This document shows, one piece after another, positions 8,969-17,375 of a DNA stretch of 64,000 bases. Each line of letters starts with the position of its first letter. Position 1 is the stretch's first letter. The stretch is from Gaetbulibacter sp. S0825. GTDB lineage: Bacteria > Bacteroidota > Bacteroidia > Flavobacteriales > Flavobacteriaceae. The notes beneath the pieces are model-generated. The model searched no databases. It was not told the origin of the DNA and saw only the letters and a list, made by a program, of their open reading frames with translations. Made by a program: the position numbers and the translations under genes. The stretch spans positions 1 through 64,000 of the forward strand of contig NZ_JAATJT010000001.1 of the NCBI RefSeq assembly GCF_011777505.1, read 5' to 3'.

Positions 8969-9856
8969 CTATTTACAAACAGCCTTTAAAGCATCTTTAA
9001 TATCTCCAGGTGTGCTCATTATTTTCATAAATGTTCCCATGGTTAAATCTGGCCAATGCAGTGCTATTCTATACCTACCATGTAACATTGTTGCTTCATT
9101 ACCTTGTAAAATTATTTCGTACGGCAACGCTGCAGCATGAGATTCTCCAATTTTATGTAAAAAATTAGCTTCTCCTTTTTCTGCACTTTGCAAGCCTACT
9201 CCAAAAACAGCTACCTTTTTATTTGGATATACCAATTTGTAGACTTCTATAGAATTTCCTTTTTTAGCTTTTAAATTAGCCTCTATAGTTTTAAGCCCTT
9301 CTTCAAAAGAGGCATATTCGTTTAACTCAACTGGATCGGTAAAATATGGCATTGCTATTTTGTAGTGATACTTTTTTAATTTATCTGCTTTAACCGTTCC
9401 CCCAAATGGCGCAAATTCTTTTCCAATTGATGAAAAAGTTGTTTTAACATCTGCACTAAACTTTTCAAAAGTAGATTGAAAAGTCACATAATTATCTCTT
9501 AAATATGCTCTGAATATATAATCTGGATTCGTATATGAAACCACTACTTTCCCGTCTAATTTAACCAAGCCAACTTTAAAAGCAGCAGCTAAAGCACCTC
9601 TATCGGCAATTTGAACTACTTTGTTTTTAATATCGCTTCTAGTAAATACAACTACTTTTAGAGATGATTTATTTGAAGGGTTATAAGTTCCTAAAATTGT
9701 AAAATTATCGCCTTCTAAAGTAGAAATCACCTTATCATAAGCACTTTGTATAGATTCTGTTAATTCGCCAACTTTTATATAAGGCGATAGTTCTTGTGAA
9801 AATGAATAATACCCAATTACTAGGGTTGCTACTAAACTTAAAATTACTTTTTTCAT
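8969..9856 (-). CDS. Secreted DUF302-domain protein
   Basis: The 295-residue protein has a cleavable signal peptide (MKKVILSLVATL...YSFSQ), so it is periplasmic or exported. The N-terminal part (about 25-165) matches the DUF302 pattern: tandem amphipathic helices, TLEGDNFTILGTYNP, VVVFTRSD and a YTNPDYIFRAY segment. A second region (about 170-290) continues with a related fold containing ALPYEIILQG and MLHGRYRIALHWPDL. DUF302 proteins are small alpha/beta proteins of unknown function. The gene is divergent from lysS, with a perfect 16-base palindrome between them at 9968-9983 that may be an operator. Confidence 0.75.
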   Translation of the reverse strand: MKKVILSLVATLVIGYYSFSQELSPYIKVGELTESIQSAYDKVISTLEGDNFTILGTYNPSNKSSLKVVVFTRSDIKNKVVQIADRGALAAAFKVGLVKLDGKVVVSYTNPDYIFRAYLRDNYVTFQSTFEKFSADVKTTFSSIGKEFAPFGGTVKADKLKKYHYKIAMPYFTDPVELNEYASFEEGLKTIEANLKAKKGNSIEVYKLVYPNKKVAVFGVGLQSAEKGEANFLHKIGESHAAALPYEIILQGNEATMLHGRYRIALHWPDLTMGTFMKIMSTPGDIKDALKAVCK

Positions 9857-9967
9857 TTCTTTATAATTTATTTATATGCTATCTCATGTTTATTTCTCAA
9901 TAATGCACCTAAATGAGGTTTAAATTTGAATAATTAAGCAAAATAACAACCGAAATGGTTTTTAATC

Positions 9968-9983
9968 TATGACTATAGTCATA
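9968..9983. promoter_or_regulatory. Perfect 16-base palindrome, candidate operator
   Basis: TATGACTATAGTCATA reads identically on both strands. It lies between the divergent DUF302 gene (start 9856) and lysS (start 10052), at a distance suitable for control of either. No regulator gene is adjacent. It lacks a T-tract, so it is not a terminator. Confidence 0.4.
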
Positions 9984-10021
9984 ATTATTAAAAAGATGCT
10001 TTCCCTTTTTTCTAAATAGTT

Positions 10022-10029
10022 TAATTTTG
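10022..10029 (+). promoter_or_regulatory. Putative -7 box of lysS
   Basis: TAATTTTG matches TAnnTTTG and lies 22 bases before the lysS ATG at 10052. No clear -33 TTTG is present. Confidence 0.5.
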
Positions 10030-10051
10030 GCGTTTTAAAACCTTAATTATC

Positions 10052-11743
10052 ATGCAGCTTTCTGAACAAGAAATAGTACGACGCGAAAAGCTTAAAAATT
10101 TAAGAGCTTTAGGTATCGACCCTTATCCAGCAAATTTATATCCAGTAGACCATACATCTAAACAGATAAAACAGGATTTCACTGAAGGGAAACAGGTTGT
10201 TATTGCTGGTAGATTAATGTCTAGACGTATTCAAGGAAAGGCGTCGTTTGCTGAGCTACAGGATAGCGAAGGTCGTATACAAGTCTATTTTAATCGCGAC
10301 GAAATTTGCACTGGAGAAGACAAAACATTATACAATGATGTCTACAAAAAACTACTAGATATTGGTGATTTTATTGGTATTGAAGGTGAATTGTTCACAA
10401 CACAAGTAGGTGAAAAAACAGTGATGGTTAAAAACTTTATCGTGTTAAGTAAATCGCTAAAACCATTGCCATTACCAAAAACAGATGCCGAAGGAAACAC
10501 GCATGATGAGTTCAACGACCCTGAAATGCGTTACAGACAACGCTATGCCGATTTAGTAGTGAACCCAAAAGTAAAAGACACGTTTGTAAAACGTACGCAA
10601 ATAACCAATACCATTCGTGAGTTTTATAACGACATGGGCTTTTTGGAAGTAGAAACACCTATTTTACAACCCATTCCTGGTGGCGCAGCTGCAAGACCTT
10701 TTATGACGCATCACAATGCATTAAATATTCCTTTATACTTACGAATTGCTAACGAACTATATTTAAAACGATTGATTGTTGGTGGTTTTGATGGTGTATA
10801 TGAGTTTGCCAAAGATTTCAGAAATGAAGGCATGGACAGAACGCATAACCCAGAATTTACGGTTATGGAAATGTATGCTGCTTACAAAGATTATAACTGG
10901 ATGATGGACACCACAGAAGAGCTTCTAGAAAAGATTGCTATGAAATTACATGGCACTACTGAAGTGGAGTTCAATGGTAAAATGATTGACTATAAAGCAC
11001 CTTATAAGCGTATTGGAATTCTGGACGCCATAAAAGAGCATACAGGTTTTGATTTATATCAAAAATCGGAAGATGAGATACGCAACGCTTGTAAAGCATT
11101 AGACATTGAAGTAGATGAAACATTTGGTATTGGTAAAATGATTGATGAAATTTTTGGAGAAAAATGTGAACCACATTACATTCAACCAACATTTATTATT
11201 GATTACCCAACCGAAATGAGTCCGCTGACTAAAAAGCATCGCTCTAAAGAAGGTTTAACCGAGCGCTTTGAGCTAATGGTAAATGGAAAAGAATTAGCGA
11301 ATGCTTATTCTGAGTTAAATGACCCAATTGAGCAGCGCGAACGTTTTGAAGACCAATTAAAACTCTCTGAAAAAGGTGATGATGAAGCTATGTTTATAGA
11401 CCACGACTTTTTACGTGCTTTAGAATACGGAATGCCTCCAACATCTGGTATTGGTATTGGTATTGACAGACTAACAATGTTTATGACAAATAACCCATCA
11501 ATACAAGAAGTGTTGTTTTTTCCTCAAATGAAACCTGAGAAAAAAGCTATTGAGATGAGCGATAACGAAAAAGCTATTTTCGAGATTTTAAAAACTCAAA
11601 AAAGCATGAACCTCAACGATCTTAAAACACAATCTGGTTTAAGTAATAAAGGTTGGGATAAAGGCATAAAAGGGTTGGCAAAACATGGACTTACTAAAGT
11701 CACTAAAACGGATGATGCTTTAATTGTGGAGTTACAAGATTAA
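10052..11743 (+). CDS. lysS: Lysyl-tRNA synthetase, class II
   Basis: The 563-residue enzyme charges tRNA-Lys. An N-terminal OB-fold anticodon-binding domain (about 50-145, AGRLMSRRIQGKASFAEL) is followed by the class II catalytic core: motif 1 near residue 200 (FLEVETPILQPIPGGAAARPF), motif 2 (FRNEGMDRTHNPEFT), and motif 3 near 470 (GIGIGIDRLTMF). About 65 further residues at the C-terminus (EMSDNEKAIFEIL...) look like a winged-helix extension, a feature often seen in Bacteroidota LysRS. The total length is therefore above the usual 490-510. It ends in a strong bidirectional terminator at 11782-11820. Confidence 0.97.
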   Translation: MQLSEQEIVRREKLKNLRALGIDPYPANLYPVDHTSKQIKQDFTEGKQVVIAGRLMSRRIQGKASFAELQDSEGRIQVYFNRDEICTGEDKTLYNDVYKKLLDIGDFIGIEGELFTTQVGEKTVMVKNFIVLSKSLKPLPLPKTDAEGNTHDEFNDPEMRYRQRYADLVVNPKVKDTFVKRTQITNTIREFYNDMGFLEVETPILQPIPGGAAARPFMTHHNALNIPLYLRIANELYLKRLIVGGFDGVYEFAKDFRNEGMDRTHNPEFTVMEMYAAYKDYNWMMDTTEELLEKIAMKLHGTTEVEFNGKMIDYKAPYKRIGILDAIKEHTGFDLYQKSEDEIRNACKALDIEVDETFGIGKMIDEIFGEKCEPHYIQPTFIIDYPTEMSPLTKKHRSKEGLTERFELMVNGKELANAYSELNDPIEQRERFEDQLKLSEKGDDEAMFIDHDFLRALEYGMPPTSGIGIGIDRLTMFMTNNPSIQEVLFFPQMKPEKKAIEMSDNEKAIFEILKTQKSMNLNDLKTQSGLSNKGWDKGIKGLAKHGLTKVTKTDDALIVELQD

Positions 11744-11781
11744 GTGCTTATTATAGCATTCGTTGCATTATCTCATTATAT

Positions 11782-11820
11782 AAAAAAAAGGAATCACACA
11801 TTGGTGATTCCTTTTTTTTT
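11782..11820. terminator. Bidirectional intrinsic terminator
   Basis: GGAATCAC (11790-11797) pairs with GTGATTCC (11804-11811), with an A-tract on the left and nine T residues on the right. It lies between lysS and the convergent repeat-protein gene and can serve both. Confidence 0.9.
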
Positions 11821-11837
11821 CTCTCTTAAATTGATGT

Positions 11838-12404
11838 TTAGTGGTTTACAACAACTTCAATAGTTTCCTTTGACATGCCTTTATAAGGATCAAATCCTTC
11901 AGGTAAATAAGCCTTAACATCAAAATTAATTTCTATGTCTTCTTCTATCTCAATTAACTCAATAGTATTCCAGTCCAAATCGTTTTTCCCTTTTAAGGCA
12001 TTAAAGTTTTTTGGAAGGTACTTTGAAGTATCAAAACCTATCTCCACTTCTTCTTCAATTTCTATTAATTCAATAGTACTCCAATCTAAATCGTTTTTCC
12101 CTTCTAAGGCGTTAAAGTTATCTGGCAGATACATTGTAGTATCAAAATCTAATTGTACTTCCTCCTCTACTTCAACAACTTCAATCTCATTAACTTCTAG
12201 ATTTTCAGTATTTGTATATTCCTCATTAGTGAAAATTCGTTTTTCTAATTTGTGCATTTCAGTACTCAAATTATCATTTATTGTGTCACCTGTTATATTA
12301 ATCTTAGCAGATATATTTACTGTAAATAATACACTAAGTAAAAGAGTTAATAGGTTTTTATTAAAACTTTTTATGCGGTTTGTTTTTGGTTCAATTGTTT
12401 TCAT
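11838..12404 (-). CDS. Secreted 37-residue-repeat protein, paralogue 1
   Basis: The 188-residue protein starts at ATG 12404 (upstream codons in the same frame are not needed). Residues 1-33 form a signal peptide, preceded by a polar N-region and ending near NISA. Residues 78-176 are three copies of a strongly acidic repeat: E-I-E-E-E-V-x-I-x-F-D-T-x-x-Y-L-P-x-N-F, then NALEGKNDLDW[ST]TIEL[IV]. The first two copies are exactly 37 residues and the third stops at PYKGM. A clear paralogue lies at 17376-17882. I do not recognise the family; export to periplasm or surface is inferred from the signal. An ECF-type promoter precedes it. Confidence 0.85.
   Translation of the reverse strand: MKTIEPKTNRIKSFNKNLLTLLLSVLFTVNISAKINITGDTINDNLSTEMHKLEKRIFTNEEYTNTENLEVNEIEVVEVEEEVQLDFDTTMYLPDNFNALEGKNDLDWSTIELIEIEEEVEIGFDTSKYLPKNFNALKGKNDLDWNTIELIEIEEDIEINFDVKAYLPEGFDPYKGMSKETIEVVVNH
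11877..12173 (-). repeat. Tandem 111-base coding repeats, copy set 1
   Basis: Three imperfect direct repeats of 111 bases (the last shortened to about 75) encode residues 78-114, 115-151 and 152-176 of the secreted protein. The reading frame and the motifs FDT, YLP and NF are preserved, while silent and conservative changes have accumulated, so the repeats are old and kept under selection. Confidence 0.9.
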
Positions 12405-12439
12405 TTTTTTGGTGTTTTTGATTTGATTGATACTTAATA

Positions 12440-12464
12440 GACGACTCAAAATCAAATCTGTTAC
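12440..12464 (-). promoter_or_regulatory. ECF-type promoter of repeat protein paralogue 1
   Basis: On the minus strand GTAAC (12464-12460) and CGTC (12443-12440) are 16 bases apart and GTA follows six bases after CGTC. The start codon lies 35 bases downstream. The sequence aligns well beyond the core with the promoter at 17922-17946. Confidence 0.65.
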
Positions 12465-12617
12465 AGTACTATGTATTACACAATAGTAAATTAACAAATT
12501 TTAACTATTTAAAAGCATATACTAAGGCCAAAACAACAAATAATTAAATCACATTAAGATTATAGAATTACATAATTATCATCCTAAACTTGTTTCAATA
12601 CCACATCGCATATAAAA

Positions 12618-12647
12618 AAGGAAGCGCCATGTTGCTTCCTTTTTTTG
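12618..12647 (+). terminator. Hairpin with T-tract upstream of the hydrolase operon
   Basis: GGAAGC (12620-12625) pairs with GCTTCC (12634-12639), flanked by an A-tract and a T-tract. It stands between divergent genes, 34 bases before the ATG at 12681, so it does not end any visible gene. It may be a leader attenuator or end a short unseen RNA. Confidence 0.7.
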
Positions 12648-12680
12648 TATTTTTAAGCATCTATCACTAAAACAATCATT

Positions 12681-14138
12681 ATGCGTAAAATTTCTCTATT
12701 ATTAATCTTATTTGTTATACTCTTTACTTGTAAAGAAGAACCACAAGAAAATAATGATAAGGACATAACTATTATAGAAAATGGTCTATTAAAAGGCATA
12801 CAGGTAAAAGGAGCAACTCCTGAAACTTTCAATATAGAAGAACGCATGAAAGCTCATAATGTTCCTGGAGTAAGTATTGCAGTTATAGAAAATGGTAAGT
12901 TAAAATGGGCAAAAGGTTATGGTTATGCAAATACAAACACCAATCAAAAAGTGGATGTGCATACTTTGTTTCAAGCAGGTTCTATTAGTAAGCCAGTTGC
13001 TGCATTAGCTGCTTTAAAACTTGTTGACGAAGGTATATTGGATTTAGATGCAGATGTAAGCACTTATCTTAAAAGCTGGAAATTACCAGATTCAAAATTT
13101 ACAGAAATTGAAAAAGTGACTCTTAGACGTTTACTTACGCATACTGCTGGCATGACCGTACATGGGTTTCCTGGTTACACTCAAAAAGATTCATTTCCAA
13201 GTATTAATGCCGTTTTAAATGGAAAAGGGAATACTCCTGTTATTTATGTTGATACCATACCAGGTAGTATATGGAGATATTCTGGAGGTGGTTATACCGT
13301 TATGGAAAAAATAGTAGAAGATGTGAGTGGATTACCTTTAGAAGACTTCATGGCTAAAAATATTTTACCACAAATGAATATGACCAATAGTACATATAGC
13401 CAACCAATAAAAGAAAGCATGCAAAATAATATAAGTGCTGCTTATTATGGTGACGGAAAAATTATTGAAGGGCTTTGGCATAATTATCCTGAGCAAGCGG
13501 CGGCTGGATTATGGACCACACCTTCCGATTTATCAAAATATCTTATTGAAATACATAATATATATGAAAATGGAACTAAAGGAATTCTTTCAAAACACAT
13601 GGTTACTCAAATGCTAACAAAGGACAAAAATAATTGGGGACTTGGACCCTCTTTACGCGAAAATGATAATGCCTTAATTTTTGGACATGGAGGTAAAAAC
13701 GCAGGCTTTACAAACGATATGATGGCTTTTGCCAAAAGTGGCGATGGCGTTATAGTAATGACAAGCGCTGACAATGGCGGAAGGCTTATTGGTGAAATTC
13801 TCCGTTCGGTTTCTAGATATTATGATTGGGGAACACACAACCCAAGAGAAGTTAACATCGTAAAAATACCTAACGATGAACTTGAAAAATATACAGGAAA
13901 ATATCTTTTAGACTTTCAAGTACCAAACATTGGAGATTATATTATTGATGTAACAATAGTAGATGGTAAAATTCGTGCTATAGACCCAGATAATGAAGTG
14001 AATTTATTTACACCAACTGAAAAAACAAAATTTATAGATTTAGATAAAGGTGATCGCATTGAGGCAAAAACCGACGACTCAGGAAACATTAGTTTTCTAT
14101 TAAATGGTCAATATAATTTTAATAAAATAAATGAGTAA
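12681..14138 (+). CDS. Beta-lactamase-class-C-like serine hydrolase, lipoprotein
   Basis: The 485-residue protein has a lipoprotein signal with Cys17 (LFTC) and a serine-hydrolase domain of the class C beta-lactamase/esterase type (PF00144-like). The nucleophile motif is Ser101-Ile-Ser-Lys104, the second motif is YSGGGY near residue 205, and an HGG triad near 350 (FGHGGKNAGF) takes the third position. A C-terminal beta domain with YTGKYL follows (about 395-485). Members act as esterases, D-aminopeptidases or peptidases; resistance to beta-lactams should not be assumed. It is the first gene of a four-gene operon and overlaps the next gene by eight bases. Confidence 0.9.
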   Translation: MRKISLLLILFVILFTCKEEPQENNDKDITIIENGLLKGIQVKGATPETFNIEERMKAHNVPGVSIAVIENGKLKWAKGYGYANTNTNQKVDVHTLFQAGSISKPVAALAALKLVDEGILDLDADVSTYLKSWKLPDSKFTEIEKVTLRRLLTHTAGMTVHGFPGYTQKDSFPSINAVLNGKGNTPVIYVDTIPGSIWRYSGGGYTVMEKIVEDVSGLPLEDFMAKNILPQMNMTNSTYSQPIKESMQNNISAAYYGDGKIIEGLWHNYPEQAAAGLWTTPSDLSKYLIEIHNIYENGTKGILSKHMVTQMLTKDKNNWGLGPSLRENDNALIFGHGGKNAGFTNDMMAFAKSGDGVIVMTSADNGGRLIGEILRSVSRYYDWGTHNPREVNIVKIPNDELEKYTGKYLLDFQVPNIGDYIIDVTIVDGKIRAIDPDNEVNLFTPTEKTKFIDLDKGDRIEAKTDDSGNISFLLNGQYNFNKINE

Positions 14139-14652
14139 AAAACTAATAGTTGTTATTTCTATTTTATCCTCAATATATGGGTGTGCTCAGCAAAATAAAA
14201 TAGCTAAAAACAATGACTCAAAATTAATTAGTGCTGCAAAAGAAATAATGCAGAGCGCTAAAACTTGTGCGCTGGTTACAATAGATGATAAAGGAAGTCC
14301 AAGGGTAAGAACTATGGATCCATTTACTCCTGAAGACGGTTTAATCGTTTGGTTTGGGACCAACAGCAGTTCAAGAAAAGTAAAGCAAATACAAGAAAAT
14401 CCTAATGTGACTTTATACTACGAAGACGTCGATAAAAAAGGTTATGTAATGATACATGGCATTGCAAACATAGTAAATGATAATACCGAAAAAGAAAAAC
14501 ATTGGAAACCAAAATGGAAAGATTTTTATCCTAATTATCCAGATGATTACTTATTAATTAAAGTATCGCCTAATTGGATGGAAATTGTTAGTGAAACACG
14601 AGGCATTTTAGGAAACCCTAAAACTTGGGAACCACAAAGAGTTACATTTTAA
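14131..14652 (+). CDS. Pyridoxamine-phosphate-oxidase-fold lipoprotein
   Basis: The 173-residue protein combines a lipoprotein signal (Cys18 in SIYGC) with a split-barrel flavin-binding domain of the PNPOx type. The core reads CALVTIDDKGSPRVRTM (about 47-63), then GLIVWFGTNSSSRKVKQI and VTLYYEDVDKKGYVMIHG, the strands that usually form the FMN pocket. Members of this fold bind FMN, F420 or haem and often act as reductases. A lipid-anchored, exported version is unusual because most are cytoplasmic. The ATG overlaps the end of the hydrolase gene by eight bases, so translation is probably coupled. Confidence 0.85.
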   Translation: MSKKLIVVISILSSIYGCAQQNKIAKNNDSKLISAAKEIMQSAKTCALVTIDDKGSPRVRTMDPFTPEDGLIVWFGTNSSSRKVKQIQENPNVTLYYEDVDKKGYVMIHGIANIVNDNTEKEKHWKPKWKDFYPNYPDDYLLIKVSPNWMEIVSETRGILGNPKTWEPQRVTF

Positions 14653-14675
14653 TCCTCAAAGGCAATTCAATAAAC

Positions 14676-16268
14676 ATGATACAATCGTACAAACAAAATC
14701 CAACTCTTGAAGAAAAGTATGACACAATAATCATAGGTTCAGGGATGGGAAGTTTAACTTGTGGTGCCATTCTAGCAAAAGAAGGTCAAAAAGTATTAGT
14801 CCTAGAGCAGCATTATACGGCTGGTGGTTTTACTCATGTTTTTAAGCGTAAAGGATACGAATGGGATGTTGGTATTCATTATATTGGCGAAGTAGGTCGC
14901 CCAAAAAGTGCTGTGAAAAAATTATTTGACTATATCACGAATGCAGAATTGAAATGGGCTGATATGGGAGATGTATATGATCGAATTATAATTGGTGATA
15001 AATCTTATGATTTTGTAAAAGGTACTGCCAATTTTAAAGCTAAACTTATCTCCTATTTCCCAGAAGAAGAAAATGCTATTACTGAATACATTAAACTCGC
15101 ATTTGAAGCAAATAAAGCAAGTAGAAAGTTTTTTATGGAAAAAGCAGCTCCTAAATGGATAAGTAATCTTTTTGGTGGCTTCATGCGTAAATCATATCTA
15201 AAATATGCTAACCAAACCACGCATCAAGTTTTAAGTTCCTTAACCACCAATCAAGAACTAATAAAAGTGCTTTCAGGGCAATATGGCGATTATGGCTTAC
15301 CTCCTAAACAAAGTAGTTTTGTGATGCATGCAAGCGTAGTAAGACATTATTTAAGTGGTGGTAATTTCCCTGTTGGAGGCTCTTCTCGAATTGTTGCAAC
15401 TATAGATCCAGTAATTGAATCTGCTGGCGGAATCATATTAGTTAAAGCTGAGGTTGATGAAATTATCATAAAAAACAATACTGCTATTGGTGTGAAAATG
15501 ACTGATGGAAAAGTTATAAATGCCAATAATATAATTAGTGGTGCAGGAATAATAACTACCTATAATAAACTCTTGCCCAAACAAGAATTATTAAAACATA
15601 ATCTTAAAAATAAACTACAAAAAGTAACCCCTTCAGTAGCTCATATATGTTTATACATTGGATTAAATGGCACGCCAGAAGAACTAAATTTATCAAAAAC
15701 TAATTTATGGATTTACCCTGATGATGGTGATCATGATTTATGTGTTGAGCGCTATTTAAATGACAATGATGCTCCTTTTCCGTTAGTTTATATTTCATTT
15801 CCTGCTGCTAAAGATCCAGATTGGAACAATCGCTATCCAGGGAAAAGCACCATTGATGTGCTTACACTAATGCCTTATGAGTTAGTTGAAAAATGGGAAA
15901 ATAGTAAATGGATGAAACGTGGTAATGAATATGATATTTTTAAAGAAAAATTATCACAGCGGCTTTTAAAGATTCTTTTTGAGCATGAACCTCAACTGGT
16001 TGATAAAATTGATCATTACGAACTTTCCACGCCATTAACCACAAAACATTTTGTGAATTACGACAAAGGAGAAATTTATGGTTTAGATCATACACCAAAA
16101 CGTTATCATCAACGGTTTCTTCAGCCAAGAACACCTATTAAAAATTTATACCTTACTGGACAAGATATTGTAACCGCTGGAGTTGCAGCTGCATTATTTT
16201 CGGGTGTTTTAACTACGTCTGCGATGATAGGAAAAAATTTAATAAAAAAGATTATGGCTAAAAATTAA
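14676..16268 (+). CDS. FAD-dependent oxidoreductase, retinol-saturase/carotenoid-isomerase-like
   Basis: Start is taken as ATG 14676 (530 residues), giving the usual short lead before the dinucleotide-binding motif IIIGSGMGSLTCG and the following VLVLEQHYTAGGFTHVF. The order of blocks, including YEWDVGIHYIGEV, GQYGDYGLPP, GGNFPVGGSS and the C-terminal LYLTGQDIVTAGVAAAL, is that of retinol saturase and prolycopene isomerase relatives of phytoene desaturase. These enzymes saturate or isomerise polyene chains using FAD. No signal peptide is present. It lies 23 bases after the PNPOx gene and 9 bases before the paraoxonase-like gene. Its substrate is unknown; no carotenoid synthesis genes are in the window. 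Confidence 0.9.
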   Translation: MIQSYKQNPTLEEKYDTIIIGSGMGSLTCGAILAKEGQKVLVLEQHYTAGGFTHVFKRKGYEWDVGIHYIGEVGRPKSAVKKLFDYITNAELKWADMGDVYDRIIIGDKSYDFVKGTANFKAKLISYFPEEENAITEYIKLAFEANKASRKFFMEKAAPKWISNLFGGFMRKSYLKYANQTTHQVLSSLTTNQELIKVLSGQYGDYGLPPKQSSFVMHASVVRHYLSGGNFPVGGSSRIVATIDPVIESAGGIILVKAEVDEIIIKNNTAIGVKMTDGKVINANNIISGAGIITTYNKLLPKQELLKHNLKNKLQKVTPSVAHICLYIGLNGTPEELNLSKTNLWIYPDDGDHDLCVERYLNDNDAPFPLVYISFPAAKDPDWNNRYPGKSTIDVLTLMPYELVEKWENSKWMKRGNEYDIFKEKLSQRLLKILFEHEPQLVDKIDHYELSTPLTTKHFVNYDKGEIYGLDHTPKRYHQRFLQPRTPIKNLYLTGQDIVTAGVAAALFSGVLTTSAMIGKNLIKKIMAKN

Positions 16269-16277
16269 TCTCTGATT

Positions 16278-17321
16278 ATGAAAAAATCTGTAAAAATTTT
16301 AATCATCTTCGTTCTTCTCATTGTTATTTTTGTTGCTTATACTTTTATTTCAACAGGTTATTTTAGAACTATTGAAAACACTTTTAATGGTAGCATTGTT
16401 AAACAAATTAACCTTCCAGGAGCTGAAGACATAACTATTAGCCACCAAGATAGTTTTGCAATCATATCATCAACAAAAAGAGGCATGTATCCTCCCAAAG
16501 AAAACGAAATTGGTGGCTTATATTTTATGGATTTAAAGAATCAAGAATTCAACGTTATTCCATTAACATCTTCTTTTAATAAACCGTTTGCACCTCATGG
16601 TATTTCATTAAAAAAACTTAATAGCTCCTATAAAATTATGGCAATTAACCATACGTTGTCTGGGCATTCTATTGAGGTGTTCAATCTTAAAAACAAAACT
16701 TTAACACATGAAGAAACTTTGAAAGATGAGTCAATGATAAGTCCAAATGATGTTGTTATGATTAACGATAATACGTTTTATTTTACCAACGACCACAAGT
16801 ACGCTGAAGGTTTTGGGAGGCTTACCGAAGATTATATAGGACGCTCTTTATCCAACGTTATCTATTTCGATGGAACATCTTATAGAGAAGTTGCTAATGG
16901 AATTGCATATGCCAATGGTATTAATTATGATGCAAAACGCAATTTGCTTTTTGTTGCTTCACCTAGAAAATTTCTAATCAAAGTTTACAATGTGTTAACT
17001 GATGGTTCATTAGAGTTTATTGAAGATATTGATTGTGGAACTGGAGTCGATAATATTGAATTCGATAAAGAAGGACAATTGTGGGTTGGAGCTCATCCTA
17101 ACTTGTTGAGATTTACGTCTTATGCTAAAGGAAAAAAGGAGTATTCTCCTTCAGAAATTATTAAAATTGATTATAGAGGAACAAATGATTATTCAGTAGA
17201 AATCATTTACCTTGAAGATGGTAAAACCATGTCTGGCTCAACTGTGGCTGCTCCGTTTGACAAATATATACTTACGGGAAATGTAATGGATGATACTTTC
17301 TTACTGCTTAAACAAAAATAA
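16278..17321 (+). CDS. Paraoxonase/arylesterase-like six-bladed propeller protein, membrane-anchored
   Basis: The 347-residue protein has an N-terminal membrane helix (about 5-25) and a beta-propeller that follows animal paraoxonases block by block: PHGISL, SPNDVVMI, FYFTNDHKY, IAYANGINYD, GVDNIEF, LWVGAHPN and a late GSTVAAPFDKYILTG. These contain the Asn and Asp residues that bind the two calcium ions in PON1. Paraoxonases hydrolyse lactones and aryl esters; some quench acyl-homoserine lactones. It is the last gene of the operon. The hairpin just downstream has its T-tract on the other strand, so it mainly serves the convergent gene. Confidence 0.85.
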   Translation: MKKSVKILIIFVLLIVIFVAYTFISTGYFRTIENTFNGSIVKQINLPGAEDITISHQDSFAIISSTKRGMYPPKENEIGGLYFMDLKNQEFNVIPLTSSFNKPFAPHGISLKKLNSSYKIMAINHTLSGHSIEVFNLKNKTLTHEETLKDESMISPNDVVMINDNTFYFTNDHKYAEGFGRLTEDYIGRSLSNVIYFDGTSYREVANGIAYANGINYDAKRNLLFVASPRKFLIKVYNVLTDGSLEFIEDIDCGTGVDNIEFDKEGQLWVGAHPNLLRFTSYAKGKKEYSPSEIIKIDYRGTNDYSVEIIYLEDGKTMSGSTVAAPFDKYILTGNVMDDTFLLLKQK

Positions 17322-17345
17322 AAAAGCCAGCACAATGTGCTGGCC
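17321..17345 (-). terminator. Terminator of repeat protein paralogue 2
   Basis: GCCAGCAC (17326-17333) pairs perfectly with GTGCTGGC (17337-17344) around a three-base loop. The T-tract lies on the minus strand only, 31 bases beyond the stop of the minus-strand gene at 17376, so it terminates that gene. Bases just right of it on the plus strand are not T-rich. Confidence 0.8.
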
Positions 17346-17375
17346 TGGGATCTTTATTAATAATCTTTGGCAAAA

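Noticed and set aside
11935-12426. Long plus-strand serine-rich open frame
   Set aside because: It is the antisense shadow of the acidic repeat protein; the minus strand has the signal peptide and promoter. The same applies to 17458-17718.
12681-14138. Antibiotic-resistance beta-lactamase
   Set aside because: The SxxK and YSG motifs fit the broad esterase/peptidase group; the C-terminal domain and lipobox argue against a dedicated resistance enzyme.
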